Assembly (NCBI GenBank): GCA_016934715.1
Contig: JAFGSI010000064.1
Span: forward strand, 1 to 64,000
DNA length: 64,000 bases
Source of the DNA: Anaerolineales bacterium
Lineage (GTDB): Bacteria > Chloroflexota > Anaerolineae > Anaerolineales > Villigracilaceae
Direction: 5' to 3'
Shown: positions 1 through 8,559 of the stretch, piece by piece
How positions within the stretch are numbered: position 1 is the first letter of the stretch
How the letters are laid out: each line of letters begins with the position of its first letter
Program-made: the position numbers and the translations under genes
The notes under the pieces: generated by a model
The model's database searches: none
What the model saw: only the letters and a program-made list of their open reading frames with translations
What the model was told of the DNA's origin: nothing

Positions 1-285
1 CTGACCTCCTGCAACGGCTTCGTCTACTCCTTCAGCGCCGCCCTGCTCGACCTGGACCAGCCCTGGAAAGTCATCCACCGGGCGGCTCCCTATCTCATCT
101 CCCCGCAGACGTACTACGAGTGCGTCGGCGATGTGCCCAACGTGGCCTTCCCCTGCGCGGCGCTCTATGATCAGCCAACCGGCCGGATGGCGATCTACTA
201 CGGTGGGGCGGATACCGTCACCGCCCTGGCCTTTGCGAAAATCACCGAACTGCTCGATTTTATCAGGACCAACTCGGACACCTGA
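1..285 (+). CDS. GH130-like glycoside phosphorylase/hydrolase, C-terminal fragment
   Basis: This is an open frame from the first base to TGA at 283-285, truncated at its 5' end by the window edge (about 94 residues). The tail carries a YYGGADTVTALA stretch, which resembles the C-terminal strand of GH130 beta-mannoside phosphorylases and related five-bladed propeller glycosidases (usual form YGAADTxxALA). Members of that family act on beta-mannosides with phosphate or water. The substrate cannot be judged from the tail alone. It lies on the same strand as the sugar locus that starts at 2.8 kb, so it may belong to a wider carbohydrate region. Confidence 0.6.
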   Translation: MTSCNGFVYSFSAALLDLDQPWKVIHRAAPYLISPQTYYECVGDVPNVAFPCAALYDQPTGRMAIYYGGADTVTALAFAKITELLDFIRTNSDT

Positions 286-365
286 TCTGCAGGTCGGCGA
301 CCTGGACCCGGCTGCCGGGGAATTAAGAGACCTGCTGGGCGATTGAGCCCCGAAAGAGAAAACAG

Positions 366-1250
366 ATGCCTCTCAGACGACAACCGATCGTCACCCTGCT
401 GCTGGGTATGATCCTGACCAGTTCCTTGTGGGGCTGCGCGTCAGGTTCCGCCGGATCGAGCTGGCAGGTACTGTCCGAGGCCGACTTCGGCCAGCCGACG
501 CTTTCCACGATGTTCCTGGACGCCGCCTTCGGGGTCACCACCGATCTGGGTGGAGGGATCCACTACACCGAAGACAGCGGCATGAGTTGGACCCGGGCCG
601 GGGTCGCCGGTAGGTCCAGGGTCGCCCTCGAGATCGTCGACGCGGACCTGATCTGGCACATCGGCTACGGCGGGGCAGTCCACCGCTCGACCGATCGGGC
701 CCGTACCTGGGAGTACCTGAGTTCCTTGCCCCACACCGGCCATATCGAATACGTCAGTTTTGCCGATGCAGCCTACGGATGGGCAGTGTCGACCGAAATG
801 GATGAGATCTTTACCACGGACGACGGCGCCCGGACCTGGAAACGGTTGCCCTTCCCGGAAGGCATGCTCCGGCCGGCGGCCCTGCACCTGCAGACATCCC
901 GAACCGGACTCCTGCTCGACGTAGCCGGGAATTTGTTCATCAGCCGCAACGGCGGGGAAACCTGGGAGCAGCGCTCGCTCAGCCTGGAGGACGATTGGAC
1001 GATCCCGGACCTGAACCATTCGGCCGCCCTGCGTTTCAGCGACGACGATCACGGCTTGGTGGCCGTCAGTCTGCTCGCCGAGGGTCAGACCCGGACCCTC
1101 GTCCTGCGCACCGCCGACGGGGGCCTGACCTGGACCGAGGAATCGCTGCCGGTCCCGGCGGGGATGTTCCACCTGAGCCGCGACGGGGTCTATCTGACCC
1201 ACGTTGACCTGCGCGACCACGGCCAGATCACCCTGTTGCGCGCCCCATAA
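366..1250 (+). CDS. Ycf48/BNR-like beta-propeller lipoprotein
   Basis: This is a 294-residue exported protein. The first 24 residues form a signal peptide ending in a lipobox-like LWGC, so it is probably lipid-anchored on the outer face of the membrane. The body has repeated Asp-box-like elements (TEDSGMSWTR, STDRARTWEY, TTDDGARTWKR, SRNGGETWEQ, TADGGLTWTE) spaced about 40-50 residues apart, the pattern of the sortilin/Ycf48 (BNR) propeller. Such proteins bind other proteins or glycans; no enzyme activity is implied. The stop at 1248-1250 is followed in the same frame by open coding sequence belonging to the next, broken gene. Confidence 0.7.
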   Translation: MPLRRQPIVTLLLGMILTSSLWGCASGSAGSSWQVLSEADFGQPTLSTMFLDAAFGVTTDLGGGIHYTEDSGMSWTRAGVAGRSRVALEIVDADLIWHIGYGGAVHRSTDRARTWEYLSSLPHTGHIEYVSFADAAYGWAVSTEMDEIFTTDDGARTWKRLPFPEGMLRPAALHLQTSRTGLLLDVAGNLFISRNGGETWEQRSLSLEDDWTIPDLNHSAALRFSDDDHGLVAVSLLAEGQTRTLVLRTADGGLTWTEESLPVPAGMFHLSRDGVYLTHVDLRDHGQITLLRAP

Positions 1251-1307
1251 AGCGGCGACCTGTGGGGCAAGCCGACCGAGAACCTGGAACGCATCTGCCA
1301 GTTCGGC

Positions 1308-2689
1308 GTGGAGGAGCTTGTCTTCCCGCGGCGCGGCCAGGACCACGAACGACCCTTCGAACAGGAGTTCTTTGATGCCGTGATCGCGGGTAACGCGTTG
1401 TGTTTCTGCGCCATCACCGACACATCCCTGAGCTGGTACCTGATCCCGCTGGTCAAGCCCGGCGACCAGTTCAGGACCGAGACGCCTGGCACTTGGCCGC
1501 CGGGTGGCAGGAGCACTGGCTGAAGACCGGCCTGGTCGAGGTCGAACCGGCCGACAACTTTCCCGATCAGGAGGGCTTCCAGACCTATCCCGGTCTGGAA
1601 CGGATCAGCGAATACCGTGAAAAGAGCGCTGAGGACGATGCCAGACGGACGATCACCTTTTCCCGCCTGGTGACTCACCGCAAGCAGGCGGAAGAATTCC
1701 TGCAAGATGGGATCACCGCCATGGATCAACAAGGATTTCGCACCTATTTGCAGAGCCGCCAGGTTCCCGAGGACAGGCTCGACGTCGCGCTGGCCCTGGC
1801 CGAGCGCTTCGAGGCCTACCTGGCCCAGCCCGGCAAGGACTACGACACCCAGAGTGCCTGGGACTTCTCCAGGGTCCTGATCGCCGAAGGCCTGAAGGGC
1901 GAGGAGAACTACATCACGCTCATCCGCTATGGCTGTTTCATTAAGAACGACGATGTCTTCGTCGCCATGCTGGAACTGGTTGACGGCGGGGAGGCCCACG
2001 AGAATTTGTACCGGCGGGTCAGCGAGCTGCATGGCGAGATCCGGCGCGACCAGATCTTCGCTGGGATCGGGGTGGCCCCCTACGGCACGCCCACGCCCGA
2101 CAAACCGGCCACCATGCAGGCGGTGATCGAAAGGCTGGAAGAGGCCATCGGAGCGGAGGCCTGCCGGGCGCTGCTGGCCGACAGTTTGCGTGACCTGCCT
2201 GACGAATACGCCACCGCCAGGCGCGAAAAGTACCTGGCCTGCAAGGATCTCGATGCATACCTGGTTATCCGCAAACAAGACGTCGACGCCCAGTTGGAAG
2301 CTTGCCAGCGCGATGCCCAGCTGATCTTCTCGCAGAAGATCACTGCCGAGGTGCTGGACTTCGTCTGCAGCCAGCCTGAGATGGGTGGTGGTGTGCGAGA
2401 GGGGGAGGTCATCTACGAGACCAAGATCCCCTCCATGACCGAGCAGTACCTGGCTGAAACCGACGATACCCTCAAGCGTTACTATTCCTGCCACTGTCCC
2501 TGGGCGCGTGAGGCGGTCAAGGTCAGGGGCAAGGTCCGGCCGATCTTCTGCAACTGCAGCGCCGGCGACCACAAGAGGCCCTGGCAGGGCCTCTTCGGCC
2601 AGAAACTGGAAGTCGAGGTCCTCGAAAACGTCCGGCAGGGTGATGAGCGCTGCCACTTTGCCATCCACCTGCCGGAGGGGATCCTCTAG
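1308..2689 (+). pseudogene. Frameshifted gene for a V4R-like cysteine-motif protein
   Basis: Coding potential begins in one frame (open from 1251, first usable GTG at 1308) and moves to another frame between about 1462 and 1476. The first frame reads through ..IPLVKPGDQ and the second continues QDRDAWHLAAGWQEHW.. to TAG at 2687-2689. Neither half makes sense alone, so this is one gene with a frameshift, real or from assembly. The C-terminal 90 residues contain YYSCHCPWAREAVK, FCNCSAG and RQGDERCHFAIHLP. This is the tail pattern of DUF6144/V4R-like proteins, whose Cys residues may bind a metal or small molecule. The N-terminal part is not recognised. A natural start codon is not obvious, so the 5' end may also be lost. 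Confidence 0.6.
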
Positions 2690-2723
2690 CCAAGAACCAA
2701 CAACCTCGAACCATGATGAGCGG

Positions 2724-2741
2724 GCCGCCTGAAAGGGCGGC
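2724..2741 (+). terminator. GC-rich hairpin after the V4R-like gene
   Basis: GCCGCC (2724-2729) pairs with GGCGGC (2736-2741) around a six-base loop, followed by TTCTTGATT. It lies 35 bases after the stop at 2689 and has the same GCCGCC..GGCGGC design as the hairpin at 22559-22581. The T-tract is weak, so efficiency is uncertain. Confidence 0.5.
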
Positions 2742-2764
2742 TTCTTGATTCCATCCCCTGGCCG

Positions 2765-2845
2765 GAATATGACATTTGTCACTTGAATCCGCTCATCAAA
2801 CACGCGAGAATATGACCGAACCTGATTGTTTATGATTGATATTGA
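2765..2845 (+). promoter_or_regulatory. Probable control region of the DeoR gene, with direct repeats
   Basis: This AT-richer stretch ahead of the DeoR-type gene holds two exact copies of GAATATGAC (2765-2773 and 2808-2816), 43 bases apart, or about four helical turns. It also holds two TGATTG copies (2822-2827, 2833-2838). Same-face repeats in front of a DeoR gene fit an autoregulatory operator, but this is inference. No convincing sigma70 pair was found. Confidence 0.35.
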
Positions 2846-2864
2846 CTGATTTCGAGGAAACCCG

Positions 2865-3638
2865 ATGAACACCATCTTCTCCGGCGCCGAACGCCAGAAC
2901 CAGATCCTGCAGCACATTATCCGCAATCAGCGCATCAGCGTACTCGAGATCTGCGAGAATTTCGAAGTCAGCGAGGCCACCGCCCGGCGCGACCTGGAGA
3001 CCCTGGCCAGCCAGGGCAAGGTCCAGCGCGTCCACGGCGGGGCGATCGCCCTGACTGAGGCCCCACCCGAGCAGCCCATCCTGCAGCGCCAGGAGGAACA
3101 GTCCGACGAGAAGGTCCGCATCGGGCAGGCCGCCGCCACCCTGATCCGCGACGGCGAGACGGTCTTCCTCGGCTCGGGCACAACTGTGCTGGAGGCCGCC
3201 CGGGCCCTGCGGACCCGCCACGGGCTGACCGTGATCACCAACTCGCTGGCAGCAGTCAATGTCTTCGCCGGGGTGGAGGGCATCAACGTCATCTGCCTGG
3301 GCGGGATGCTGCGCGACAGCGAACTGTCCTTCATTGGCCATATCACCGAGCAGGCCCTGGCCGAAGTCCAGGCCGACAAGGTCATCATGGGCATCCGGGC
3401 GATCAGCCTGGAACAGGGCCTGACCAACGACTACCTGCAGGAGACCATGACCGACCGGGCGATCCTGCGGGCCGGTCGGGAGGTCATCATCGTCGCCGAC
3501 CACACCAAGTTCGGCCGGATCGCCACCGCCCGCTTGGCCCCGCTCGAAAGCATCCAGACCCTGGTCACCGACAAAGGCACCCCGCAGGACTTCCTCGACG
3601 CCGCCCATGAACGCGGCCTGCGAGTCATCACCGCATAA
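2865..3638 (+). CDS. DeoR/GlpR/AgaR-family transcriptional regulator
   Basis: This 257-residue protein has the standard DeoR size and layout. An N-terminal winged helix-turn-helix occupies about residues 8-62 (VLEICENFEVSEATARRDL, then KVQRVHGGA). A DeoRC sugar-phosphate sensor domain follows at about 80-235, with the phosphate-loop-like GSGTTVLE and the ITNSLA segment. Family members repress sugar catabolic operons and release DNA when a phosphorylated sugar binds. It is the first gene of a long same-strand sugar locus, so it probably controls the genes up to 17.5 kb; the inducer could be a galactosamine or tagatose phosphate. A GAGG motif lies 6-10 bases before the ATG. Confidence 0.88.
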   Translation: MNTIFSGAERQNQILQHIIRNQRISVLEICENFEVSEATARRDLETLASQGKVQRVHGGAIALTEAPPEQPILQRQEEQSDEKVRIGQAAATLIRDGETVFLGSGTTVLEAARALRTRHGLTVITNSLAAVNVFAGVEGINVICLGGMLRDSELSFIGHITEQALAEVQADKVIMGIRAISLEQGLTNDYLQETMTDRAILRAGREVIIVADHTKFGRIATARLAPLESIQTLVTDKGTPQDFLDAAHERGLRVITA

Positions 3639-3673
3639 GAGCAAGAGCGAGGTCGCCTTCTGCAAGAACACAT

Positions 3674-4708
3674 ATGCACCTGGAAAACTTTCGCCCCCGC
3701 TCCAAACTTGTCACCCGGGCCACCCCGGTCGAAAGGCCGCGCTTTTCCGCCTTCGACGCCCACAACCACCTCGGCGAGCCCTTCGGCGGTGGGTGGGACA
3801 AGAAACCCCTGCCTGAACTGCTCGACCAGCTCGATGCGGCCGGGATCGTCCGGTATGTCGACCTGGATGGCGGATGGGGCGAGCAGATCCTCAACGCCCA
3901 CCTGGACCACTTCAAGGCGCACGCTCCCGAGCGCTTCCTGATCTTTGGCGGGGTCGACTGGTCACAATGGGCCGAGCAAGGCAATGCGTTTCCCGCCTGG
4001 GCGGCGAGCCGGCTCCGGGTCCAGAAGGAACGCGGTGCCGAAGGATTGAAGATCTGGAAGGGCCTCGGCCTGCAGGTCAGGGACCACAACGACCAGCTGG
4101 TCGACGTCGACGACTCGCGTCTCGTTCCGCTCTGGGAGACAGCCGGGGAACTCGGCCTGCCGATCATCATCCATGTTGCCGACCCGGTAGCCTTCTTCGA
4201 CCCGATCGACGACTCCAACGAACGCTGGGAGGAGATCGGTGCCCATCCCGACTGGGCCTTCACCAGCCCACCCTTCCCGCCCTTCATGCACATCCTGGAC
4301 GGTCTGGCCAACCTGGTCGCCCGCCACCCAAACACAACCTTCATCGGCGCCCACGTGGGCTGTTACGCCGAGAATCTGGGCTGGGTGGCAGCGCTGCTTG
4401 CACGCTGTCCCAACTTCCACGTCGACATCTCTGCCCGGATCGGCGAATTGGGTCGCCAGCCCTACACCGCCCGGCGCTTCTTCCTGCAGTATTCCGAACG
4501 GATCCTGTTCGGCTCCGACATGGGCCCCGACCCCGAGGCTTACCGGATCATCTACCGCTTCCTCGAGACCGACGATGAGTACTTCAACTACAACACCGGG
4601 GAAATTCCCCGGCAGGGCCGCTGGCACGTTCACGGCCTGTACCTGCCCGATGACGTTCTGGAGAAGGTCTACTTCGGCAACGCCGCCCGCCTGTTGAGAA
4701 AGGGATAG
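3674..4708 (+). CDS. Amidohydrolase_2-family metal-dependent hydrolase
   Basis: This 344-residue cytoplasmic TIM-barrel protein keeps the expected ligands: HNH at residues 30-32, His167 (IIIHVADP), His227 (FIGAHVG) and Asp282 (LFGSDMGPDP). This is the Amidohydro_2 pattern (decarboxylases, lactonases and related hydrolases). It is not the NagA/AgaA type, so calling it a deacetylase would go beyond the evidence. It lies between the DeoR regulator and a SIS-domain sugar phosphate enzyme, which suggests a step in the same sugar pathway. No clear Shine-Dalgarno precedes the ATG at 3674. Confidence 0.75.
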   Translation: MHLENFRPRSKLVTRATPVERPRFSAFDAHNHLGEPFGGGWDKKPLPELLDQLDAAGIVRYVDLDGGWGEQILNAHLDHFKAHAPERFLIFGGVDWSQWAEQGNAFPAWAASRLRVQKERGAEGLKIWKGLGLQVRDHNDQLVDVDDSRLVPLWETAGELGLPIIIHVADPVAFFDPIDDSNERWEEIGAHPDWAFTSPPFPPFMHILDGLANLVARHPNTTFIGAHVGCYAENLGWVAALLARCPNFHVDISARIGELGRQPYTARRFFLQYSERILFGSDMGPDPEAYRIIYRFLETDDEYFNYNTGEIPRQGRWHVHGLYLPDDVLEKVYFGNAARLLRKG

Positions 4709-4711
4709 CCC

Positions 4712-5059
4712 ATGGAAATCGCGTTCTCCCTGCTCGGCGGGCCCACCTCAACCCTCAGCCGCCTTCTGGTGGCCTTCGAAAAGAAGACCGCCACCCATGT
4801 TCCTCCGACCAGCATCCCCAGGGAAAAAGGCCTGGCTGGAATTGCTGACCGGAGCCCTATCCGACCGCAGCCCCGATATCTCGCGCCTCCGCTCGACCCG
4901 GGCATCCAGCCTGGTCGCCATGAACACCCTGCTCGCCCTGCCGCTCAGCAGGCCAGGGTCGGACAGGAAGTCCTCGACGGTGCCGACGTCAAAAGGACCA
5001 TCCACAAGCACCTGAATACCCTGGCAAATCGCCTGGAGATTACCCTGAGAGGTACATAA
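4712..5059 (+). pseudogene. Decayed sugar ABC solute-binding protein
   Basis: This 348-base remnant keeps only the two ends of an extracellular sugar-binding protein that would normally have about 420 residues. The N-terminal part (IAFSLLGGPTSTLSRLLVAF) is in the frame of the ATG at 4712. After an A5 run near 4820-4830 the homology continues in the next frame (AWLELLTGALSDRSPDISRL, ASSLVAMNTLL). It then returns to the first frame for a C-terminal-like piece (VGQEVLDGADVKRTIHKHL, LANRLEITL) ending at TAA. The middle of about 300 residues is missing. There is no signal peptide. It is not a functional gene and is probably the relic of an older transporter replaced by the one at 6182-9435. Confidence 0.75.
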
Positions 5060-5063
5060 AGCC

Positions 5064-6089
5064 ATGCAGAACCAACCCATCACCCGTCAGGAAATCCTCT
5101 CCCAGCCCGAGGCCTGGGCAGCCGCCCTGCAAGTGTTCACGGCTGCGCAGAAGGACATCGTCAAATTCGCCTCCGGCGCGAACTTCGAGCAAATCATCTT
5201 CACCGGCTGCGGCTCGACCTACTATCTGGCTCTGGCCGCCGCCGCCCTGACCCAGCAGCTGACCGGCCGCCCGGCACGCGGCCTGCCGGCCTCCGAACTC
5301 TGGCTTTATCAGGACTCATCGTATACCGCTGGCCGGACCCTGCTGGTGGCGGTCAGCCGTTCGGGCGAGACGACCGAGACCCTGCGCGCCTGCCAGGCCT
5401 TTCTGGAGGCCAACCGCGGCGAATTGGTTACCCTGTCCTGCTACGGCGACATGCCGCTGGCGAAGATGGGGACCCTCAACCTGGTCTTTCCCTCCGGCCA
5501 GGAGCAGTCCGTGGCCCAGACGCGTGCCTTCTCGACCCTCTACCTGGGAACCGTCGCCCTGGCCGCCCTGTGGGCCGGCCAGCCGCACCTGGTCGACTCG
5601 CTCGCCCGCCTGCCGCAGGCCGGGCAGCGGCTCATCGAACAGGCCGCCCCGCTGGCCGCCGAATTCGGCCCGGACCTGACTCTCGAGCGCTTTTACTGGC
5701 TGGGATCTGGGCCGCGCTACGGCCTGGCCGCTGAACTCAGCCTGAAGATGAAAGAAATGTCGCTCAGTCACAGCGAGCCGTTCCACTTCCTGGAATTCCG
5801 CCACGGGCCGCAGAGCATGGTTACCAACGCCTCGCTGGTCATCGGCCTGCAGTCATCCACCAACAGTGCCTACGAAAATGCCGTGCTGGAGGACGTCAGC
5901 GCCCTCGGCGGACGCAGCCTCTCGATCGGGGAGACTGGGACTACCGTCCGCTTCGAGGCGGGCCTCGATGAAGTCCTCCGCAACGTGCTCTATCTGCCCG
6001 CCGGCCAGTTGATCGCCCTCGAGCGCTCGCTGTCCAAGGGCTTAAACCCCGACCAGCCGCACAATCTTGATACGGTGGTCAGACTCTAA
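5064..6089 (+). CDS. Double-SIS-domain sugar-phosphate isomerase/deaminase (AgaS/GlmS-C-like)
   Basis: This 341-residue protein has two SIS domains (about 35-165 and 190-330), as in the isomerase half of GlmS and in AgaS/FrlB. Diagnostic stretches are FTGCGSTYYLA, VAVSRSGETTET (the Ser/Thr loop that holds sugar phosphate) and the second-domain KMKEMSLSHSEPFHFLEFRHGP, which contains the conserved E-x-x-E..HGP motif. AgaS-type enzymes deaminate and isomerise galactosamine-6-phosphate to tagatose-6-phosphate. That reaction fits the aldolase, kinase and GatZ-like genes downstream, but a glucosamine role is possible from the sequence alone. Confidence 0.82.
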   Translation: MQNQPITRQEILSQPEAWAAALQVFTAAQKDIVKFASGANFEQIIFTGCGSTYYLALAAAALTQQLTGRPARGLPASELWLYQDSSYTAGRTLLVAVSRSGETTETLRACQAFLEANRGELVTLSCYGDMPLAKMGTLNLVFPSGQEQSVAQTRAFSTLYLGTVALAALWAGQPHLVDSLARLPQAGQRLIEQAAPLAAEFGPDLTLERFYWLGSGPRYGLAAELSLKMKEMSLSHSEPFHFLEFRHGPQSMVTNASLVIGLQSSTNSAYENAVLEDVSALGGRSLSIGETGTTVRFEAGLDEVLRNVLYLPAGQLIALERSLSKGLNPDQPHNLDTVVRL

Positions 6090-6181
6090 GGAGGTGAAGA
6101 CAACCGAACAAGCCCAACTTTGTGTGTCCGGCCAGAACCTTTTCTGGTGCCACCCGATTTCATAACAAGGAGAAGAAACAG

Positions 6182-7498
6182 ATGAAACGCAAGCTTTTTG
6201 CCCTGATTGCCATCCTGGCCTTCGTGCTGGCCGCCTGCGGCGGCGGGACCGAGATCAGTGATGAACCCGCCAGCGGCGAGACCACCGGCGGCGGCCAAGG
6301 TCCGACCGTGATCCGGATTTGGGTCCATACCAACAACGCCTTCATCGCCGGCTACGATGCCCTGATCGCGGCCTATGAGGCTGAGCACCCCGAGGTGGAC
6401 ATCCAGCTGGAAAACTTCGACTACGAACTCTACCTGCAGACTCTGCAAACCGCCATGCCGGCCGGCGAGGAAGCCGACATCCTGCAGTTGTTCGGCACCT
6501 GGACCTCGCAGTACTACGAGCGCCTGGCGCCGGTCCCGGCCGAGGTCATGACCGTCGCACAGGCCCAGGAGCTCTTCTACGCCGCGCCGATTGGCGGGTA
6601 CATTGTGGACGGCGTGTTGTACGGCATGCCCCAGGAGTTCAACTGCGAATACGGCGGTGTGCTGGTCAACAAGACCCTCTACGAGGCTGCCGGCCTGACC
6701 TATCCGCCGCAGTGGGAGACGATGGACGACGTGATCGCTGACGCCCTTGTGCTGGCCCAGAGTGACAACACCGGCATGATGACGACCGCCGGCTTCCACT
6801 TCACTTCGGCTGACCCGACTGTCGCCTCATTCCTGGCCGGCATCCGCCAGCGCGGCGGCGACTACTGGAACGCCGACCAGACCGGTTTCACCTTCAACAC
6901 CCCCGAAGCGCGTGCCCAGCTCGAGTGGATGGCTGGTGCGGTCGATGCCGGTGTGGTGGACCCGATCGTCTTCAATGACAGCACCAACTTCGTCATTGAC
7001 GCCTTCTTCCAGGGGAAGGTCGGCATCGGGTATATCGGCACCTGGGCCATTGCTGAAGGCCAGGCCAACTTCCCCGATTTTGCCGATGAGTGGGACTACT
7101 TCTACCTGCCAGCCATCGAAGGCGACCCGGTCTTCGTGGCCGACTCGGGCTGGGGCCTGACGGTCTCGCCCAACAGCGAGCACCAGGACATCGCCTGGGA
7201 CTTCATCCTCTTCGCCACCGCCAGCGTTGACAACGCCGCCCAGTGGAACATTGCCAGTGGAACCATCCCGGCCATGCCGGCGGTGGCCGAATCGGCCGAG
7301 ATCGCCGAGGCCATGCCGTGGATCCCCAAGGCCCTGGACATCCTGCCCTACGGCCAGTACCTGGGAAACATGCCCGACCGCGATCTGGTGGTCTACGAGA
7401 TCATCTACCCGCACATCCTGAACGTACTGCAAGGCGTGGAAACCATCGACCAGGCTCTCGAGACGATCGACGCCGAGGCCAACTCCACCTTTCGATAG
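6182..7498 (+). CDS. Sugar ABC transporter substrate-binding lipoprotein
   Basis: This is a 438-residue family-1 extracellular solute-binding protein. The ATG at 6182 is preferred to upstream in-frame starts because AAGGAG (6167-6172) precedes it and it begins a classic lipoprotein signal (MKRKLFALIAILAF.. LAAC). The mature protein shows ..VIRIWVHTNNAFIAGYDALI and GKVGIGYIGTWA, typical of CUT1 oligosaccharide binders. It works with the two permeases that follow. The ATPase is not encoded here, so a shared MsmK-type ATPase elsewhere is likely. The ligand is predicted, from context only, to be an alpha-galactoside or galactosaminide oligosaccharide. Confidence 0.9.
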   Translation: MKRKLFALIAILAFVLAACGGGTEISDEPASGETTGGGQGPTVIRIWVHTNNAFIAGYDALIAAYEAEHPEVDIQLENFDYELYLQTLQTAMPAGEEADILQLFGTWTSQYYERLAPVPAEVMTVAQAQELFYAAPIGGYIVDGVLYGMPQEFNCEYGGVLVNKTLYEAAGLTYPPQWETMDDVIADALVLAQSDNTGMMTTAGFHFTSADPTVASFLAGIRQRGGDYWNADQTGFTFNTPEARAQLEWMAGAVDAGVVDPIVFNDSTNFVIDAFFQGKVGIGYIGTWAIAEGQANFPDFADEWDYFYLPAIEGDPVFVADSGWGLTVSPNSEHQDIAWDFILFATASVDNAAQWNIASGTIPAMPAVAESAEIAEAMPWIPKALDILPYGQYLGNMPDRDLVVYEIIYPHILNVLQGVETIDQALETIDAEANSTFR

Positions 7499-7507
7499 TC
7501 TTTTCCC

Positions 7508-7528
7508 GGGGCGTGCTCTGCACGCCCC
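7508..7528 (+). other. Stem-loop between binding-protein and permease genes
   Basis: GGGGCGTGC (7508-7516) and GCACGCCCC (7520-7528) form a perfect 9-bp stem with a TCT loop, 10 bases after the binding-protein stop, with only TCTGCC after it. This position is typical of hairpins that protect the upstream mRNA or partly terminate, so that binding protein is made in excess over membrane subunits. Confidence 0.6.
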
Positions 7529-7583
7529 TCTGCCATTATGCAAATCGTCCGGTCTCTCCAATCCTGAATAAAGGTGGTGTTCC

Positions 7584-8558
7584 ATGAGCCTGGGATTCGC
7601 TCGCAAACGCACGTCGAACGGAGGGCTGGCTTCTGCCAAGAGCCGCTTCGTGGCCAGCGTGACCATCCCCCTGTTGTTGTATGAATCGCTCGGGGTCTTC
7701 ATCCTCGGCTGGGCCTTCGCCTTGATGTTCTTCGACTACAGCCCCGGGCGTCTCGGCGGCCCGATCCTGGGGCTGGGTGGCAGCAACCCGTTCGTTGGCC
7801 TGGGCAATTTCATTGAGATGGTCAAAGGCACCTCGGTGGAGGCGAATCTCTTCCGGATCAGCCTGAAGAACACGCTGATCTTCGCCGTCGTCATCCTGCC
7901 GCTCAACCTGGCCATCACCCTGCCGCTGGCCTGGCTGCTCGAATCGATCGGCAGCCGCTTCCGAGCCCTGTATCGTACAATCTACTTTCTTCCTGTGCTG
8001 ACCTCCTCGGTCGGGGTGGCCCTGATCTGGATGACCATGTACGATCCCCAGGCAGGCTGGATCAATGCCATCATCCGCTTTTTCGGTGGCACGCCGGTCT
8101 CCTGGCTCTCAGACCCACGCGCCGGCTTCGCCAATGTCTCGGTCGCCATGTGGGCCGTCATCCTGGCCTATCTCTGGCAGGACTACGGCTACAACATGGT
8201 CATCTTCATCGCCGCCCTGCAGGGCATCCCCCTGGAACTCAAGGAAGCCGCCATGATCGACGGCGCCAGTCCCTGGCAGGTCTTCCTCAGGATCACCATC
8301 CCGCTCATCCGCCCGACCATGCTCTTCGTCTGCGTGATGACCATGTTGTCCTCTTTCCAGGTCTTTGACATCATCCAGGTGATGACCAACGGCGACCCCG
8401 GCTACCAGACCCAGGTCTTGATGCTGGACATATACAAGAATGCCTTCCGCTACCAGAACATGGGCTGGGCGGCGGCCGAATCATTTGTCCTGTTTCTGAT
8501 CGTCATGGGCGTGACCCTCATCCAGATGCGCCTGCTGCGCACCAACTGGGAGTACTAA
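7584..8558 (+). CDS. Sugar ABC transporter permease (MalF/UgpA type)
   Basis: This 324-residue inner-membrane protein has about six hydrophobic segments. It carries the EAA loop EAAMIDGASPWQVFLRITIP, which contacts the ATPase. It starts at ATG 7584 after an AAAGGTGG ribosome-binding site and is followed one base later by its partner permease. Together with the 6182-7498 binding protein it forms a CUT1-type oligosaccharide importer. Confidence 0.9.
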   Translation: MSLGFARKRTSNGGLASAKSRFVASVTIPLLLYESLGVFILGWAFALMFFDYSPGRLGGPILGLGGSNPFVGLGNFIEMVKGTSVEANLFRISLKNTLIFAVVILPLNLAITLPLAWLLESIGSRFRALYRTIYFLPVLTSSVGVALIWMTMYDPQAGWINAIIRFFGGTPVSWLSDPRAGFANVSVAMWAVILAYLWQDYGYNMVIFIAALQGIPLELKEAAMIDGASPWQVFLRITIPLIRPTMLFVCVMTMLSSFQVFDIIQVMTNGDPGYQTQVLMLDIYKNAFRYQNMGWAAAESFVLFLIVMGVTLIQMRLLRTNWEY

Positions 8559-8559
8559 A

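Noticed and set aside
1190-2926. 578-codon minus-strand open frame antisense to the V4R-like gene
   Set aside because: Composition mirrors the plus-strand codons, it matches no family, and the plus-strand product has clear Cys motifs. It is a GC-rich shadow.
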